Shown piece by piece: positions 28,984 through 39,057 of a stretch of 64,000 nucleotides of DNA. Under the pieces are notes generated by a model, which was given only the letters and a program-made list of their open reading frames with translations, did not search any database and was not told the DNA's origin. Both the position numbers and the translations under genes were made by a program. How positions within the stretch are numbered: position 1 is the first letter of the stretch; every line of letters starts with the position of its first letter. The stretch spans positions 124,001-188,000 of the forward strand of contig JAFGNJ010000019.1 in the NCBI GenBank assembly GCA_016927065.1, written 5' to 3'. This DNA comes from Deltaproteobacteria bacterium (GTDB taxonomy: Bacteria > Desulfobacterota > B13-G15 > RBG-16-54-18).

Positions 28984-31290
28984 ATGACAAAATATTATGC
29001 GCATAGCGCTAACAAGGTCGGTAAGAAACATGATCTTAAAGATCATCTGTCATCGGTCGATGCAATAATACGCGAATTTCTCACAAATTCTCATATAGCG
29101 GGTGAAGCAAGTTTAGCAGGCTTGCTACACGATTTCGGCAAATATGGCGATTTGTTTCAGGATAGGCTCAAAGGTGAAGCACAAAAAATAGATCATTGGT
29201 CGCTAGGTGCTTGGCTGGCACTCTTTGAGTTTAAAGCCATGGCTGCTTCGCTGGCTATTGAAGGACATCATATTGGACTGCAATATCTCAATAAAAACCA
29301 CCTGAAGGCTCTCGACCCAACACAACTTACAACAAATCATCCGCTACAACTTCGATTAAGCGAAGGCAATCTCGATGTTTTAAAATCTCGACTGACTTCT
29401 GACGGGATAGAACCAAAAATTGTCCAGGCATTGTTAAGCAATGAACTAAAAAGTACTGTAAGTTCAATGCTGGATGTCCGCATGATATTTTCTGCCCTTG
29501 TTGATGCAGATTTTTTGGATACTGAAGCACATTTCAACAGCATAACAGAAGGAAAACAATATCGGCAGCGTGGACCGGAATTACAAGAAGAACGAGCATT
29601 GGAAATACTGCTTGAGCATATAAAGGAATTGCAAGACAAAACCCAGGCTGCGCCGGAGGTGAGAGAAGTACGCAATACATTGCTTAATAACTGTCTAAAA
29701 GTAGCAGATTCGAAAACAGGCTTATTTACCCTTACCGCTCCAACCGGCAGCGGCAAGACATTGGCGATGTTAGCGTTCGCTCTAAAGCATGCCATAGAGA
29801 AGAAATTGAGAAGAGTGGTAATGGTCCTCCCTTACCTTTCCATCATTGAACAAACGGCATCTATTTACCGAGGGATTTTCGAATCTCACTTTGGACGACA
29901 CTATGTTTTAGAACACCATTCGCTTGCGGAAATCGGGGTAGAAAAGGCTAAATCTGATAGCGAGGGCAAATCTGGCGAACAAGAGGCTGCTGAAAGGCAA
30001 AGACGGCTGCTTGCTGAGAATTGGGATGCTCCTCTAATTGTTACGACGAGCGTCCAGATGCTTGAATCACTTTTTTCCAACCGCTCCTCGGCTTGCAGAA
30101 AACTTCACCGTCTAACGCGGTCAGTTATTTTGTTTGATGAAGTACAGACGCTGCCTACAAATCTTGCAGTGCCATCTCTTGCAGCATTATCACACCTTGC
30201 GCACAACTATGGTTCAAGTGTGGTATTCTCCACAGCTACTCAACCTGCATTTGAACATCTGCATGAAAACGTTATGTCTCATTGTGCAACCGGCTGGCAG
30301 CCACACAGAATTGTTTCTGAGCCACAAAACCTTTTTACCAATATGAAACGTGTACATGTTTCATGGGATAACCCGGACAAAAGTAAAAACTGGGATGAGC
30401 TGGCTGATCAGTTGAAGAAACATTTTCAGGTGCTATGCATTGTAAACATTAAGCGTCATGCCAGAATAGTTTGGGATAAAATCGGCGCGGAAGCGTCTCA
30501 TCTTTCCACAAACCTTTGCCCTGCTCATCGTAAGGTTGTTTTAGAAACGGTAGGTAAGCGGCTTCTTGACAAACAGTCAGTGCGACTCATAGCCACCCAA
30601 TGTGTCGAGGCAGGTGTGGATGTTGATTTTCCTGCAGTTTATCGTGCATATGCGCCCCTTGAAGCTATTATTCAGGCGGCGGGCAGATGCAACCGTGAAG
30701 GTCGGCAGGATAAGCTTGGACAAGTTCACGTATTTCAGCCGTTGATTGGAAACAATGAAAACGAATTTCCAGATCCCAGTTATGGGCAGGCAGCGCAGGT
30801 TACAAAGATGCTATTCAGGCGACATGGGGAAGATAAAATGTGCCTTGATAATCCGGATTTTATAACGGCTTATTATCACGAACTTTACGATATCAGTAAG
30901 CCGGAAGCGATGGATAGAACTCAAAGACTATTAGAATATGTCATGGCTGGCAGCTTTCCCGACATAGCGAAAGAATATCGATTAATTAAACAAGATGCCA
31001 TCAACGTCCTCGTACCATACCAGCCGCTCATCGCAGAATTTGACAAGCTATGCGATGAGGGGAATACAATTGGACTAACCTCTGAATGGATCAGGCGTGC
31101 CCGTTCACTAGCTGTAAGTGTTTATCGCCCTAAACATGATGACACTATTTGGGACTCACTCATTACTGTGAAGATTGCTGGGCGAAAGGATAAGGAACAA
31201 AATGATTGGTTTATTTATATCAGGAAAGAAGATTATCATCCAGTGTTGGGGCTGATACCATCAGGTTCGCTCAATATTTGGATTGGATGA
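28984..31290 (+). CDS. cas3: CRISPR-associated helicase/HD nuclease Cas3
   Basis: HD: KYYAHSANKVGKKHDLKDHL...LLHDFGKY; helicase: LTAPTGSGKTLAMLAFAL, SVILFDEVQTLP, ATQCVEAGVDVDFPAVYRAYAPLEAIIQAAGRCNREG. Confidence 0.96.
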   Translation: MTKYYAHSANKVGKKHDLKDHLSSVDAIIREFLTNSHIAGEASLAGLLHDFGKYGDLFQDRLKGEAQKIDHWSLGAWLALFEFKAMAASLAIEGHHIGLQYLNKNHLKALDPTQLTTNHPLQLRLSEGNLDVLKSRLTSDGIEPKIVQALLSNELKSTVSSMLDVRMIFSALVDADFLDTEAHFNSITEGKQYRQRGPELQEERALEILLEHIKELQDKTQAAPEVREVRNTLLNNCLKVADSKTGLFTLTAPTGSGKTLAMLAFALKHAIEKKLRRVVMVLPYLSIIEQTASIYRGIFESHFGRHYVLEHHSLAEIGVEKAKSDSEGKSGEQEAAERQRRLLAENWDAPLIVTTSVQMLESLFSNRSSACRKLHRLTRSVILFDEVQTLPTNLAVPSLAALSHLAHNYGSSVVFSTATQPAFEHLHENVMSHCATGWQPHRIVSEPQNLFTNMKRVHVSWDNPDKSKNWDELADQLKKHFQVLCIVNIKRHARIVWDKIGAEASHLSTNLCPAHRKVVLETVGKRLLDKQSVRLIATQCVEAGVDVDFPAVYRAYAPLEAIIQAAGRCNREGRQDKLGQVHVFQPLIGNNENEFPDPSYGQAAQVTKMLFRRHGEDKMCLDNPDFITAYYHELYDISKPEAMDRTQRLLEYVMAGSFPDIAKEYRLIKQDAINVLVPYQPLIAEFDKLCDEGNTIGLTSEWIRRARSLAVSVYRPKHDDTIWDSLITVKIAGRKDKEQNDWFIYIRKEDYHPVLGLIPSGSLNIWIG

Positions 31291-31304
31291 AAGGAGGGAC
31301 AGTT

Positions 31305-32027
31305 ATGCGAGGTAAAACTTATTGTCTTGAGGTATGGGGCGATTTTGCCTGTTTCACTCGACCTGAAATGAAAGTTGAACGTTTCAGCTATCCTGTCATT
31401 ACACCTTCAGCGGCGCGCGGGATTTTCGATGCAATCTATTGGAAAAGGTCCTACGGTTTCTACTGGCAGGTTGAAAAGGTTGAAATCCTGAAGCCGCCGC
31501 AATATATCGCGCTAAGACGAAATGAAGTAAAAGGGAATGTTGGTGTTCAGGAAGTATTTAAATGGATAAGTGACAGAACTGAAGAAATAGAACAACCATT
31601 TTGCGCTGACGATACGGATAATGATTTAAGGGGACGTACGCAACGCCAGACTATGGCATTGAAGGATGTTCACTATCGTATTTGTGCTCATCTTGCCTTT
31701 CGTGGGAATGAACAAAATACAAAAACCTTTGATGCTCAGTTTGAGCGGCTTGCAAGTCATGGTAAATGTTTCTACCAGCCATTCTTTGGCTGTCGTGAGT
31801 TTCCTGCTTATTTTTTGCTTGTTGAGGAGGGAGACGAAAAAAACAACAGAGCTTTAAGTGATTACTCTACCGAAATCGGGATAATGCTTTATGATACATT
31901 CGATCTCAGGAAAGAAAATGACGAGTATTCTTCGCAATTTATCAGCGTTTTTCATGCTTCGATTCAAAGTGGTATCATGAAAGTGCCGTCATATGAGAGC
32001 GCGGAAGTTCTAAAACCGGAGGGCTGA
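31305..32027 (+). CDS. cas5c: Type I-C CRISPR-associated protein Cas5
   Basis: YCLEVWGDFACFTRPEMKVERFSYPVITPSAARGIFDAIYWK; start at ATG 31305 after aaggaggg. Confidence 0.93.
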   Translation: MRGKTYCLEVWGDFACFTRPEMKVERFSYPVITPSAARGIFDAIYWKRSYGFYWQVEKVEILKPPQYIALRRNEVKGNVGVQEVFKWISDRTEEIEQPFCADDTDNDLRGRTQRQTMALKDVHYRICAHLAFRGNEQNTKTFDAQFERLASHGKCFYQPFFGCREFPAYFLLVEEGDEKNNRALSDYSTEIGIMLYDTFDLRKENDEYSSQFISVFHASIQSGIMKVPSYESAEVLKPEG

Positions 32028-32029
32028 GT

Positions 32030-33805
32030 ATGCTACACCACATTTTAAAATATGCTGAAACTCGGGGTCTTGCTGCAGAGGTAGGATTTAGTGAACGTCC
32101 GTTAAAATGGTTGATTGCTTTTGATGATAGAGGCGAAAACCCGGAGGTAATACCATTGGGAGACGATAAAAAAGGGCAACTCCAAGCTGGTTGTCCTCAT
32201 GCAGGAACAAAAGCTCAGGGAAAAGACGGAGCTCATTTCCTTGTAGATAAACTTTCAACGGTAATTCTCTATCAGGGTACGGAGGTTCCCACATTAATAA
32301 CGCCAAAATTCGAAACTTTTGTTGACTTCCTACAACGTGGAAGTCCCTTCATGCAGACACTGTCAACGGCAGCGAATGCGCTCAGCAGCCCAGCTAATCG
32401 TCTCACTATCTGTAAAAAGCTAAAACACCTGAACGCGAAAAAAGGCGATTTCGCTACGCTTAGAATCGGCCCAGTCAGCTTGGTGGACGCACCTAACTGG
32501 CATGACTGGTGGCGTAATGAATTTCGGATTCAGCGTTCAAGCCCGGTTGACCAGATTGGCAAGAAGAAAAAGGGCAATTCCTTCAAAATGCGGTGCCTGA
32601 TAACGGGTAACCTGGTTACGCCTGTCGAGCGGCATGAAGGCAAGATTCAAGGACTGAAAGGCGTCGGCGGTAGAGGCGGTGACAGCCTTATTTCATTTGA
32701 TAAAGACGCCTACCGTTCCTATGGGCTAGTAAATGCTTTCAATGCAGCAACCTCTCAAGAAACAGCAAAAGTCTATGTGACGGCACTAAATGATCTTCTT
32801 AAAAAACATAGGGTCAGCCTGGGCAACTCCTATATTGTATATTGGTTCAAGCAAGCAATTGAAGGAACAGAAAATGATCCATTGTCATGGATACAGACGT
32901 CAGGAGAGAAAGAGTTTGCTGATGCAATGGATCAGGTAACGAAGATCCTCGAATCCATTTCAACTGGGAGGAGACCTGATCTTTTGACTAACGAATTCTA
33001 TGCCATGCTTGTTTCTGGCGCACCTGGTCGTGTCATGGTACGTGACTGGCATGAAGGCCCACTTAGAGAACTTATTCTGTCTTTGCAGGCATGGTTTGAT
33101 GACTTGGCGATTACTTCAATTAGTGGAGACAAAGTAGCCAAGTGGTCAAGCTTCGAGCGTATTGTAACAGCGTTGCTGCCACTAAAGAAGTTCAGCCAAG
33201 AGTATGCGGACTGGATTAAACCTATTGGCGCTTTCAGCCGTGTTTTCTGGCGGGCAGCGATTTGTCGAGAACCATTTCCTCAAGCAGTGCTTGGACGAAT
33301 TGTTCCTTTATTAGCGTCGCATATGCTTGCCCTTGCAGAAGAAGAAAGAAGACGTCCTTCAGAAAGGTCACAAGACTATCCGGCTTTATTAAATCTGGTT
33401 TATCGGCGTATGGCTTTAATTAAAGCTTATTTCATTAGGAAAGGAGATGACAATATGAAACCGTACTTAAATCCCGAACATCCACATTCAGCATATCACT
33501 GCGGCAGGTTGCTCGCGGTGTTTGCCCGCTTGCAGCGGGCTGCACTCGGCGATGTAGGAGCTGGTGTTGTACAGCGTTACTACACTGCAGCAAGCCAAAC
33601 ACCGGGTCTTATCCTCGGTCGGCTTGCTGCCAACGCCAAGAACCATCTCGGTAAGTTGGAAAGTGGTCAGTTTGACTGGGAGGATCAAATCGCTGAGATA
33701 ATGGGTCGCATTAAGGATGTTGTCCCCCGGACGCTCACATTGGAAGAACAGAGCCTGTTTGCGCTTGGCTATTATCAGCAAATTGCGTCACTTAATGCTG
33801 GCTAA
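32030..33805 (+). CDS. cas8c: Type I-C CRISPR-associated protein Cas8c/Csd1
   Basis: Position between cas5c and cas7c; Csd1-like HSAYHCGRLLAVFARLQRAALGDVGAGVVQRYYTAASQTPG. Confidence 0.93.
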   Translation: MLHHILKYAETRGLAAEVGFSERPLKWLIAFDDRGENPEVIPLGDDKKGQLQAGCPHAGTKAQGKDGAHFLVDKLSTVILYQGTEVPTLITPKFETFVDFLQRGSPFMQTLSTAANALSSPANRLTICKKLKHLNAKKGDFATLRIGPVSLVDAPNWHDWWRNEFRIQRSSPVDQIGKKKKGNSFKMRCLITGNLVTPVERHEGKIQGLKGVGGRGGDSLISFDKDAYRSYGLVNAFNAATSQETAKVYVTALNDLLKKHRVSLGNSYIVYWFKQAIEGTENDPLSWIQTSGEKEFADAMDQVTKILESISTGRRPDLLTNEFYAMLVSGAPGRVMVRDWHEGPLRELILSLQAWFDDLAITSISGDKVAKWSSFERIVTALLPLKKFSQEYADWIKPIGAFSRVFWRAAICREPFPQAVLGRIVPLLASHMLALAEEERRRPSERSQDYPALLNLVYRRMALIKAYFIRKGDDNMKPYLNPEHPHSAYHCGRLLAVFARLQRAALGDVGAGVVQRYYTAASQTPGLILGRLAANAKNHLGKLESGQFDWEDQIAEIMGRIKDVVPRTLTLEEQSLFALGYYQQIASLNAG

Positions 33806-33862
33806 GGGTAAAAACAAAAAGATATCGAGAACAATGATCTCAATGAATAAGGAGGGAAACCA

Positions 33863-34879
33863 ATGAGTATCCAAAACCGTTATGAATTCCTTTATTTGTT
33901 TGATTGTGAAAACGGCAATCCTAATGGCGACCCGGATGCAGGCAATGCGCCACGCATCGACCCAGAAGATATGAGGGGGCTGGTTTCTGATGTTGCGCTG
34001 AAGCGCCGTATTAGAAACTATGTGCAGGCGGCATATGATAATAAAGCGCCAAATGCGATCTTTATAGAGCACTTGACAAATCTAAACAAACCCATTGCGC
34101 TTGCACATGAAAAAGCAAACGGTTCTGTGCCAAAGGATGGAAAGTCTACAAAGGTACAGTCCAAAAAGGCGCGAGACTGGTTGTGTGCAAATTTTTACGA
34201 CATAAGAACATTTGGCGCTGTGCTTAGCACGGGGGCTAATGCTGGCCAGGTTCGCGGCCCGGTTCAGATGTCATTTGCACGATCAATGGATTCAGTCCTT
34301 CCTTTTGATATCGGTATTACGCGCGTCGCAAAAACACCCACGTCTAAGGAAATAAAAAGGGATGCGACATATCAGGAGCATGTAGAATGGGAGGAAAAAC
34401 AGCCGGAAGATGAACTTCGCACTATGGGCCGTAAGAACTTAATTCCCTATGGTCTTTACGTTGCGAAAGGTTTCATCAGTGCAAACCTTGCGGAAAGCAC
34501 CAACTTTTCAGACAACGATCTTGATCTCCTTTGGGAAGCACTCGCTAAGATGTATGACCACGACCGCTCTGCAAGCAAAGGATATATGGCGCGACGAGGG
34601 TTATTTGTATTCAAGCATGTCGGTACTGACACAAAACCGGAACAGCGAGTAAGACAGGCGAAACTTGGCTGCGCTCCTGCGCAGGCACTGCTTGATATCG
34701 GTAAGGTGATAGACATTCAGAACAATAAGGAAGCCATGAAAAATGATAATGAAACAACTCCTCGCAGGTTTGAACATTATACTGTGACTGTAAACAAAAA
34801 AAGAATCCCAAACGGAGTGGAATTGTGGATTTGGGACGATACAACAGGCAGACTGGAAAAGGAACACCCCAATGGCTGA
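33863..34879 (+). CDS. cas7c: Type I-C CRISPR-associated protein Cas7c/Csd2
   Basis: [78 protein letters not shown]. Confidence 0.95.
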   Translation: MSIQNRYEFLYLFDCENGNPNGDPDAGNAPRIDPEDMRGLVSDVALKRRIRNYVQAAYDNKAPNAIFIEHLTNLNKPIALAHEKANGSVPKDGKSTKVQSKKARDWLCANFYDIRTFGAVLSTGANAGQVRGPVQMSFARSMDSVLPFDIGITRVAKTPTSKEIKRDATYQEHVEWEEKQPEDELRTMGRKNLIPYGLYVAKGFISANLAESTNFSDNDLDLLWEALAKMYDHDRSASKGYMARRGLFVFKHVGTDTKPEQRVRQAKLGCAPAQALLDIGKVIDIQNNKEAMKNDNETTPRRFEHYTVTVNKKRIPNGVELWIWDDTTGRLEKEHPNG

Positions 34880-35525
34880 AATTGTTTCTTGGAGAGAAGC
34901 GGAGGATGAACCTGTTCCGATTTCAGCACTTAACCAATACAGCTACTGTCCTCGCCGCTGTGCCCTGATTCACATCGAGCAACTCTGGGATGAGAACCGG
35001 GCCACTGCCGAGGGCAGGATCATGCACGAGCGGGTCCATGAGCAAGACCGTGAGTCCAGGGGGCATGTGCGGATTGAATACGGCCTGCCGCTGCGAACCT
35101 TGAGGCTTGGTTTAATCGGCAAGGCCGACGTGGTGGAGTTCCATCGTGTCGGCAAGGATATGTGGCAGCCCTTTCCCGTGGAGTATAAGCGAGGCAAGCC
35201 AAAGCATGACCACTGTGATTTGATCCAGCTCTGCGCCCAGGCCCTTTGTCTGGAAGAGATGCTCTCTGTCTCCGTGCCAGAGGGCGCTATCTTTTATGGC
35301 CGCACCCGGCGGCGGCTTGATGTGACGTTCGATAACGCCCTTCGGCTGGAGACCGAAGAAACTGTCGATAAGGTGCGCCAATTGATCAACGCCGGGAAGA
35401 CACCGCCGCCGGTCTATGAAAAGCGCTGTAAAAGCTGTTCACTCGTCGGAGAATGCATGCCAAGAACTATTGAAAAAAAGTCCTCGGTGAAACGGTACTT
35501 AACGCGAATGATTGAATCAGCATGA
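34872..35525 (+). CDS. cas4: CRISPR-associated exonuclease Cas4
   Basis: [62 protein letters not shown]. Confidence 0.95.
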   Translation: MAEIVSWREAEDEPVPISALNQYSYCPRRCALIHIEQLWDENRATAEGRIMHERVHEQDRESRGHVRIEYGLPLRTLRLGLIGKADVVEFHRVGKDMWQPFPVEYKRGKPKHDHCDLIQLCAQALCLEEMLSVSVPEGAIFYGRTRRRLDVTFDNALRLETEETVDKVRQLINAGKTPPPVYEKRCKSCSLVGECMPRTIEKKSSVKRYLTRMIESA

Positions 35526-36553
35526 AAAAGCATCTCAATACCCTCTTTGTGACTACGCAAGGGACCTACCTTGCCAAGGAAGGAGAGACAGTCGTCGTAA
35601 AAGCGGACGGAGAGGTCCGTCTTCGTGTGCCGGTACATACGCTTGGCGGGATCGTCTGTTTCGGCAATGTCTCTTGCAGCCCTTATCTCATGGGTTTTTG
35701 TGCAGAAAACAGCGTGGCCATAAGCTTCTTGACGGAGCACGGGCGCTTTCTGGCCAAGATTCAAGGACCAGTTTCGGAAAATGTCCTGCTCAGGCGCGAG
35801 CAATACCGGAAGGCAGATGACCTCACGTTCTCCGCGGGGACGGCAAAATTCATCCTGACGGGGAAGATCGCCAACTGCCGCACTGTTTTACAGCGCGCGC
35901 TTCGGGACCATGCCGGCAAGATCGAGGAGCAGAAGGTCAGAAGCGCCTCCATGCGGCTCAACCGGCAGCTTGAACTGTTGGATCAGGATGCACCGTTGGA
36001 TGTTCTGCGCGGTATCGAGGGGGATTCTGCCCATATCTATTTTAATGTGTTCGATCACCTGATTGTCGCGCAAAAAGAGGCCTTTCGATTCGATGAGCGA
36101 AATCGCAGGCCGCCGCTGGACAATGTCAACTGCCTCCTCTCTTTTATCTACACCCTTTTAATGCACGATGTGCGGTCGGCTTTGGAAGCGGTGGGGCTTG
36201 ACCCGGCAGTCGGTTTCCTCCATCGTGACCGTCCGGGGCGGCCTGGGCTCGCGCTTGACCTGATGGAGGAATTCAGGCCGTTTATTGCCGATCGCCTGAC
36301 CCTGTCGTTGATCAATCTTCAACAGGTGCAGGATAAGGGATTCAAAAAGATGGATTCCGGGGCCGTAATCATGGAAAACGATACACGCAAGACGGTTCTC
36401 GTGGCGTATCAGGAGCGAAAACAGGAAGAGATCGTGCACCCCTTTCTTGACGAGAAGGTGCGGATTGGGATTCTGTTCCACGTCCAGGCCATGCTGATGG
36501 CGCGGTATTTGAGAGGAGATTTGGATGGCTATCCCCCGTTCATCTGGAAATAG
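35522..36553 (+). CDS. cas1: CRISPR-associated endonuclease Cas1
   Basis: [61 protein letters not shown]. Confidence 0.97.
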   Translation: MKKHLNTLFVTTQGTYLAKEGETVVVKADGEVRLRVPVHTLGGIVCFGNVSCSPYLMGFCAENSVAISFLTEHGRFLAKIQGPVSENVLLRREQYRKADDLTFSAGTAKFILTGKIANCRTVLQRALRDHAGKIEEQKVRSASMRLNRQLELLDQDAPLDVLRGIEGDSAHIYFNVFDHLIVAQKEAFRFDERNRRPPLDNVNCLLSFIYTLLMHDVRSALEAVGLDPAVGFLHRDRPGRPGLALDLMEEFRPFIADRLTLSLINLQQVQDKGFKKMDSGAVIMENDTRKTVLVAYQERKQEEIVHPFLDEKVRIGILFHVQAMLMARYLRGDLDGYPPFIWK

Positions 36554-36585
36554 CCGAAGGTTGCCCTTCGGTCAGGAGGAAGAGG

Positions 36586-36876
36586 ATGTTTGTGTTGGTC
36601 AGTTATGATGTCTCCACGACAGATCAAAAAGGCCCCCGTCGTTTGCATCGAGTGGCAAAGGCCTGTCAGGACTATGGTCAGCGTGTCCAGTTTTCTGTTT
36701 TTGAGTGCATTGTTGATCCTGCTCAGTGGGCCGTTTTAAAGCAACGGCTCATTGATGAGATAGATCAGAAAGTGGACAGTTTGAGGTTCTATTATCTCGG
36801 CTCTAACTGGCGCAGACGGGTTGAGCATATCGGCGCCAAGAAAGGAATTGACCAGCAGGGGCCATTGATTGTCTAA
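36586..36876 (+). CDS. cas2: CRISPR-associated endoribonuclease Cas2
   Basis: MFVLVSYDVSTTDQKGPRRLHRVAKACQDYGQRVQFSVFEC. Confidence 0.97.
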   Translation: MFVLVSYDVSTTDQKGPRRLHRVAKACQDYGQRVQFSVFECIVDPAQWAVLKQRLIDEIDQKVDSLRFYYLGSNWRRRVEHIGAKKGIDQQGPLIV

Positions 36877-37061
36877 ACGTGAGTTGCGAACCTGAAGCGG
36901 ACATGAATTCCCAGGGGGGTTCGCACCTGATATAACATGCGGACATCAAAAGGTTTCTATCAAGAGCTCTTTGACAACTGAATATGATGGGGATTACAGT
37001 GGGTGGACTGCGCAAAAATAGCTGAAAAAATATTTTGAAATCGTTAGGTTAGTGTTTGTAT
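36877..37061 (+). promoter_or_regulatory. Putative CRISPR leader
   Basis: Noncoding segment between cas2 stop and first repeat; array is co-oriented with cas genes. Confidence 0.7.
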
Positions 37062-37486
37062 GTCGCACCCCGCGCGGGTGCGTGGATTGAAACGAGATCC
37101 TCGATGCTCCAATTCCGGTCGCTCTCCGGTCGCACCCCGCGCGGGTGCGTGGATTGAAACAAGATCATTAATCTATTTTCTCCCGTTTTGCGTCGTCGCA
37201 CCCCGCGCGGGTGCGTGGATTGAAACCTGGAGACCCTATCATATATCCACCATCCAAGGTCGCACCCCGCGCGGGTGCGTGGATTGAAACCTGGAGACCC
37301 TATCATATATCCACCATCCAAGGGCCGTCGCACCCCGCGCGGGTGCGTGGATTGAAACATAAGTTCTAAAATTCTCTGTGGCTCCATATTTGGTCGCACC
37401 CCGCGCGGGTGCGTGGATTGAAACCTTGTGTACATCATCGCTCTCGCCATTTTGCCTCGTCGCACCCCGCGCGGGTGCGTGGATTG
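37062..37486 (+). CRISPR. Type I-C CRISPR array, 7 repeats (last truncated) and 6 spacers
   Basis: Repeat GTCGCACCCCGCGCGGGTGCGTGGATTGAAAC (32 bp) starting at 37062, 37129, 37195, 37259, 37327, 37393, 37459; last repeat diverges after GGATTG. Spacers 35, 34, 32, 36, 34, 34 nt. Confidence 0.98.
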
Positions 37487-37836
37487 GGAAAGGAACGGGG
37501 GGTCGGATCTTCATCCGCGACAAGCGAGGATTAATAACATAGTCTCTCTTTCCAGCGAAGGGCTTATATCCTCTGCCTCCATAAACCTCATCTTTTTCTT
37601 GCCGAAACACACCATTTCTCTGATTGACATTGGCGCGGCATCGTGAGAGAGTATATACAGGATATTGCTATTATTAAGAAATATAATAATCTGTCTTTCG
37701 ACCTTCTGGAGGTAATTATGCAAAAGGAGTTTCCAGAGGGTGCTGTTGCGAGTGCCTCGGAGGGAGTGTTATACTCTTCTGAGGCATTTTATAATCTGAT
37801 CATAAGAACAACAATCCTCTTAAAGGAGTTGTGCTG

Positions 37837-38424
37837 ATGAATCGCATGATAAGTGCGATTTCGATCATTGCGGCGTTGATGATGCTGGCAGGTGGCTGCT
37901 CTACACTAAAAACAAACAAAAACACCGAAAGTGCTTCCACGCTGCTTAACAATCAACCCTACCAAATAAGGGTGCGGAGCGGTCATTTCATAATGGACAG
38001 AGCAATCTATGAGACCACGGCCCCTGAATTTAGCAAGTATATTGCCATATCAGACAAGGGTTCCTACCGGGGCATCATAGAGATAATCTACGCCGGTACG
38101 TCTGACAGTTCCTTTCTTGACGCAACATCAGACTTTACAACAGGTTCCGTTCTTGCGAACTCCTGGTATACCGGAACCGGCTACATAGGACTGAGTGGAG
38201 GCGGTACACCACGGGATACAGATAGTACCGTGACACGTACTGCCATGCCTGAAGACGATACCTTACGCATCACTATCAAGAGCTCTCAAAAAAAACAATT
38301 GTGGACCGCGGACTATAAAAACAAAAGTTTGTCCTCGTCAAGTCACAAACAAAAAGCCCTCAAACGGGCCATAAAAAAAATTGTTGAGCAACTAAAGCAA
38401 GATTTTCCAGCTATCGCACAATGA
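37837..38424 (+). CDS. Lipoprotein, unknown function
   Basis: AALMMLAGGCSTLKTNKN lipobox; aaaggag RBS. Confidence 0.7.
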   Translation: MNRMISAISIIAALMMLAGGCSTLKTNKNTESASTLLNNQPYQIRVRSGHFIMDRAIYETTAPEFSKYIAISDKGSYRGIIEIIYAGTSDSSFLDATSDFTTGSVLANSWYTGTGYIGLSGGGTPRDTDSTVTRTAMPEDDTLRITIKSSQKKQLWTADYKNKSLSSSSHKQKALKRAIKKIVEQLKQDFPAIAQ

Positions 38425-38539
38425 ACCTCGGCTCCTAAACGAAAGGTATACGTTGAGCTCAAACCTGCAATTCCTCATAATGAGGATTCACTATTATTGT
38501 ATTGATGTTATATAATTAAATGGAGGGCGCTTAAAAATC

Positions 38540-38983
38540 ATGAATAAAGCCGATAAGAATTATGAGCAATACAAACAACTCCTTGACCTCTGGTCTAAAG
38601 AAAATCCCATAAAAACCAACAAGTTACAGATATTGTTGCTCGTCAATGCCCTCCTCTTGTCGGCGGTCAACGTCAGCGGGGGGTTCACAGCTGAGAATTG
38701 GCCGATCTACGTGGGCGGGGCCATATTATCCTTTGTGTGGGTGCTCTCGATTGGGAGGACTTCACTGTTTCAAAAAATATGGCAGATCAAGATCAATGAA
38801 CTGGCAAACAATTATCCAAAAGACGAAAGGTTTCAAATCCTGAATAAAGCAAAAATATATCGGAAGACTCCTCTTCTGCTTCGAATCTTTGGCGGGGCAT
38901 CCTCAAAATATTACCTAGTAGGCACACCGTTCATCTTTTGCATAATCTGGTTATGCCTATTAGTGTACTTCCTTTCGCTTTAA
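38540..38983 (+). CDS. RipA-like small membrane protein
   Basis: YEQYKQLLDLWSKENPIKTNKLQILLLVNALLLSAVNVSGG...WVLSIGRTSLFQKIWQIKINELA; two hydrophobic regions. Confidence 0.5.
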   Translation: MNKADKNYEQYKQLLDLWSKENPIKTNKLQILLLVNALLLSAVNVSGGFTAENWPIYVGGAILSFVWVLSIGRTSLFQKIWQIKINELANNYPKDERFQILNKAKIYRKTPLLLRIFGGASSKYYLVGTPFIFCIIWLCLLVYFLSL

Positions 38984-39057
38984 GAATATAATCTTAAGAG
39001 AAGAATGCGGCCGAATGCTCATTCTTTTAACAGGTAATCCTCCGACAAGGTGAAACA

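Noticed and set aside
37049-37465. 138-aa minus-strand ORF over the CRISPR array (also 37060..37287 + and 37239..37610 -)
   Set aside because: Repetitive FQSTHPRGVR peptides are translations of CRISPR repeats, not a protein.
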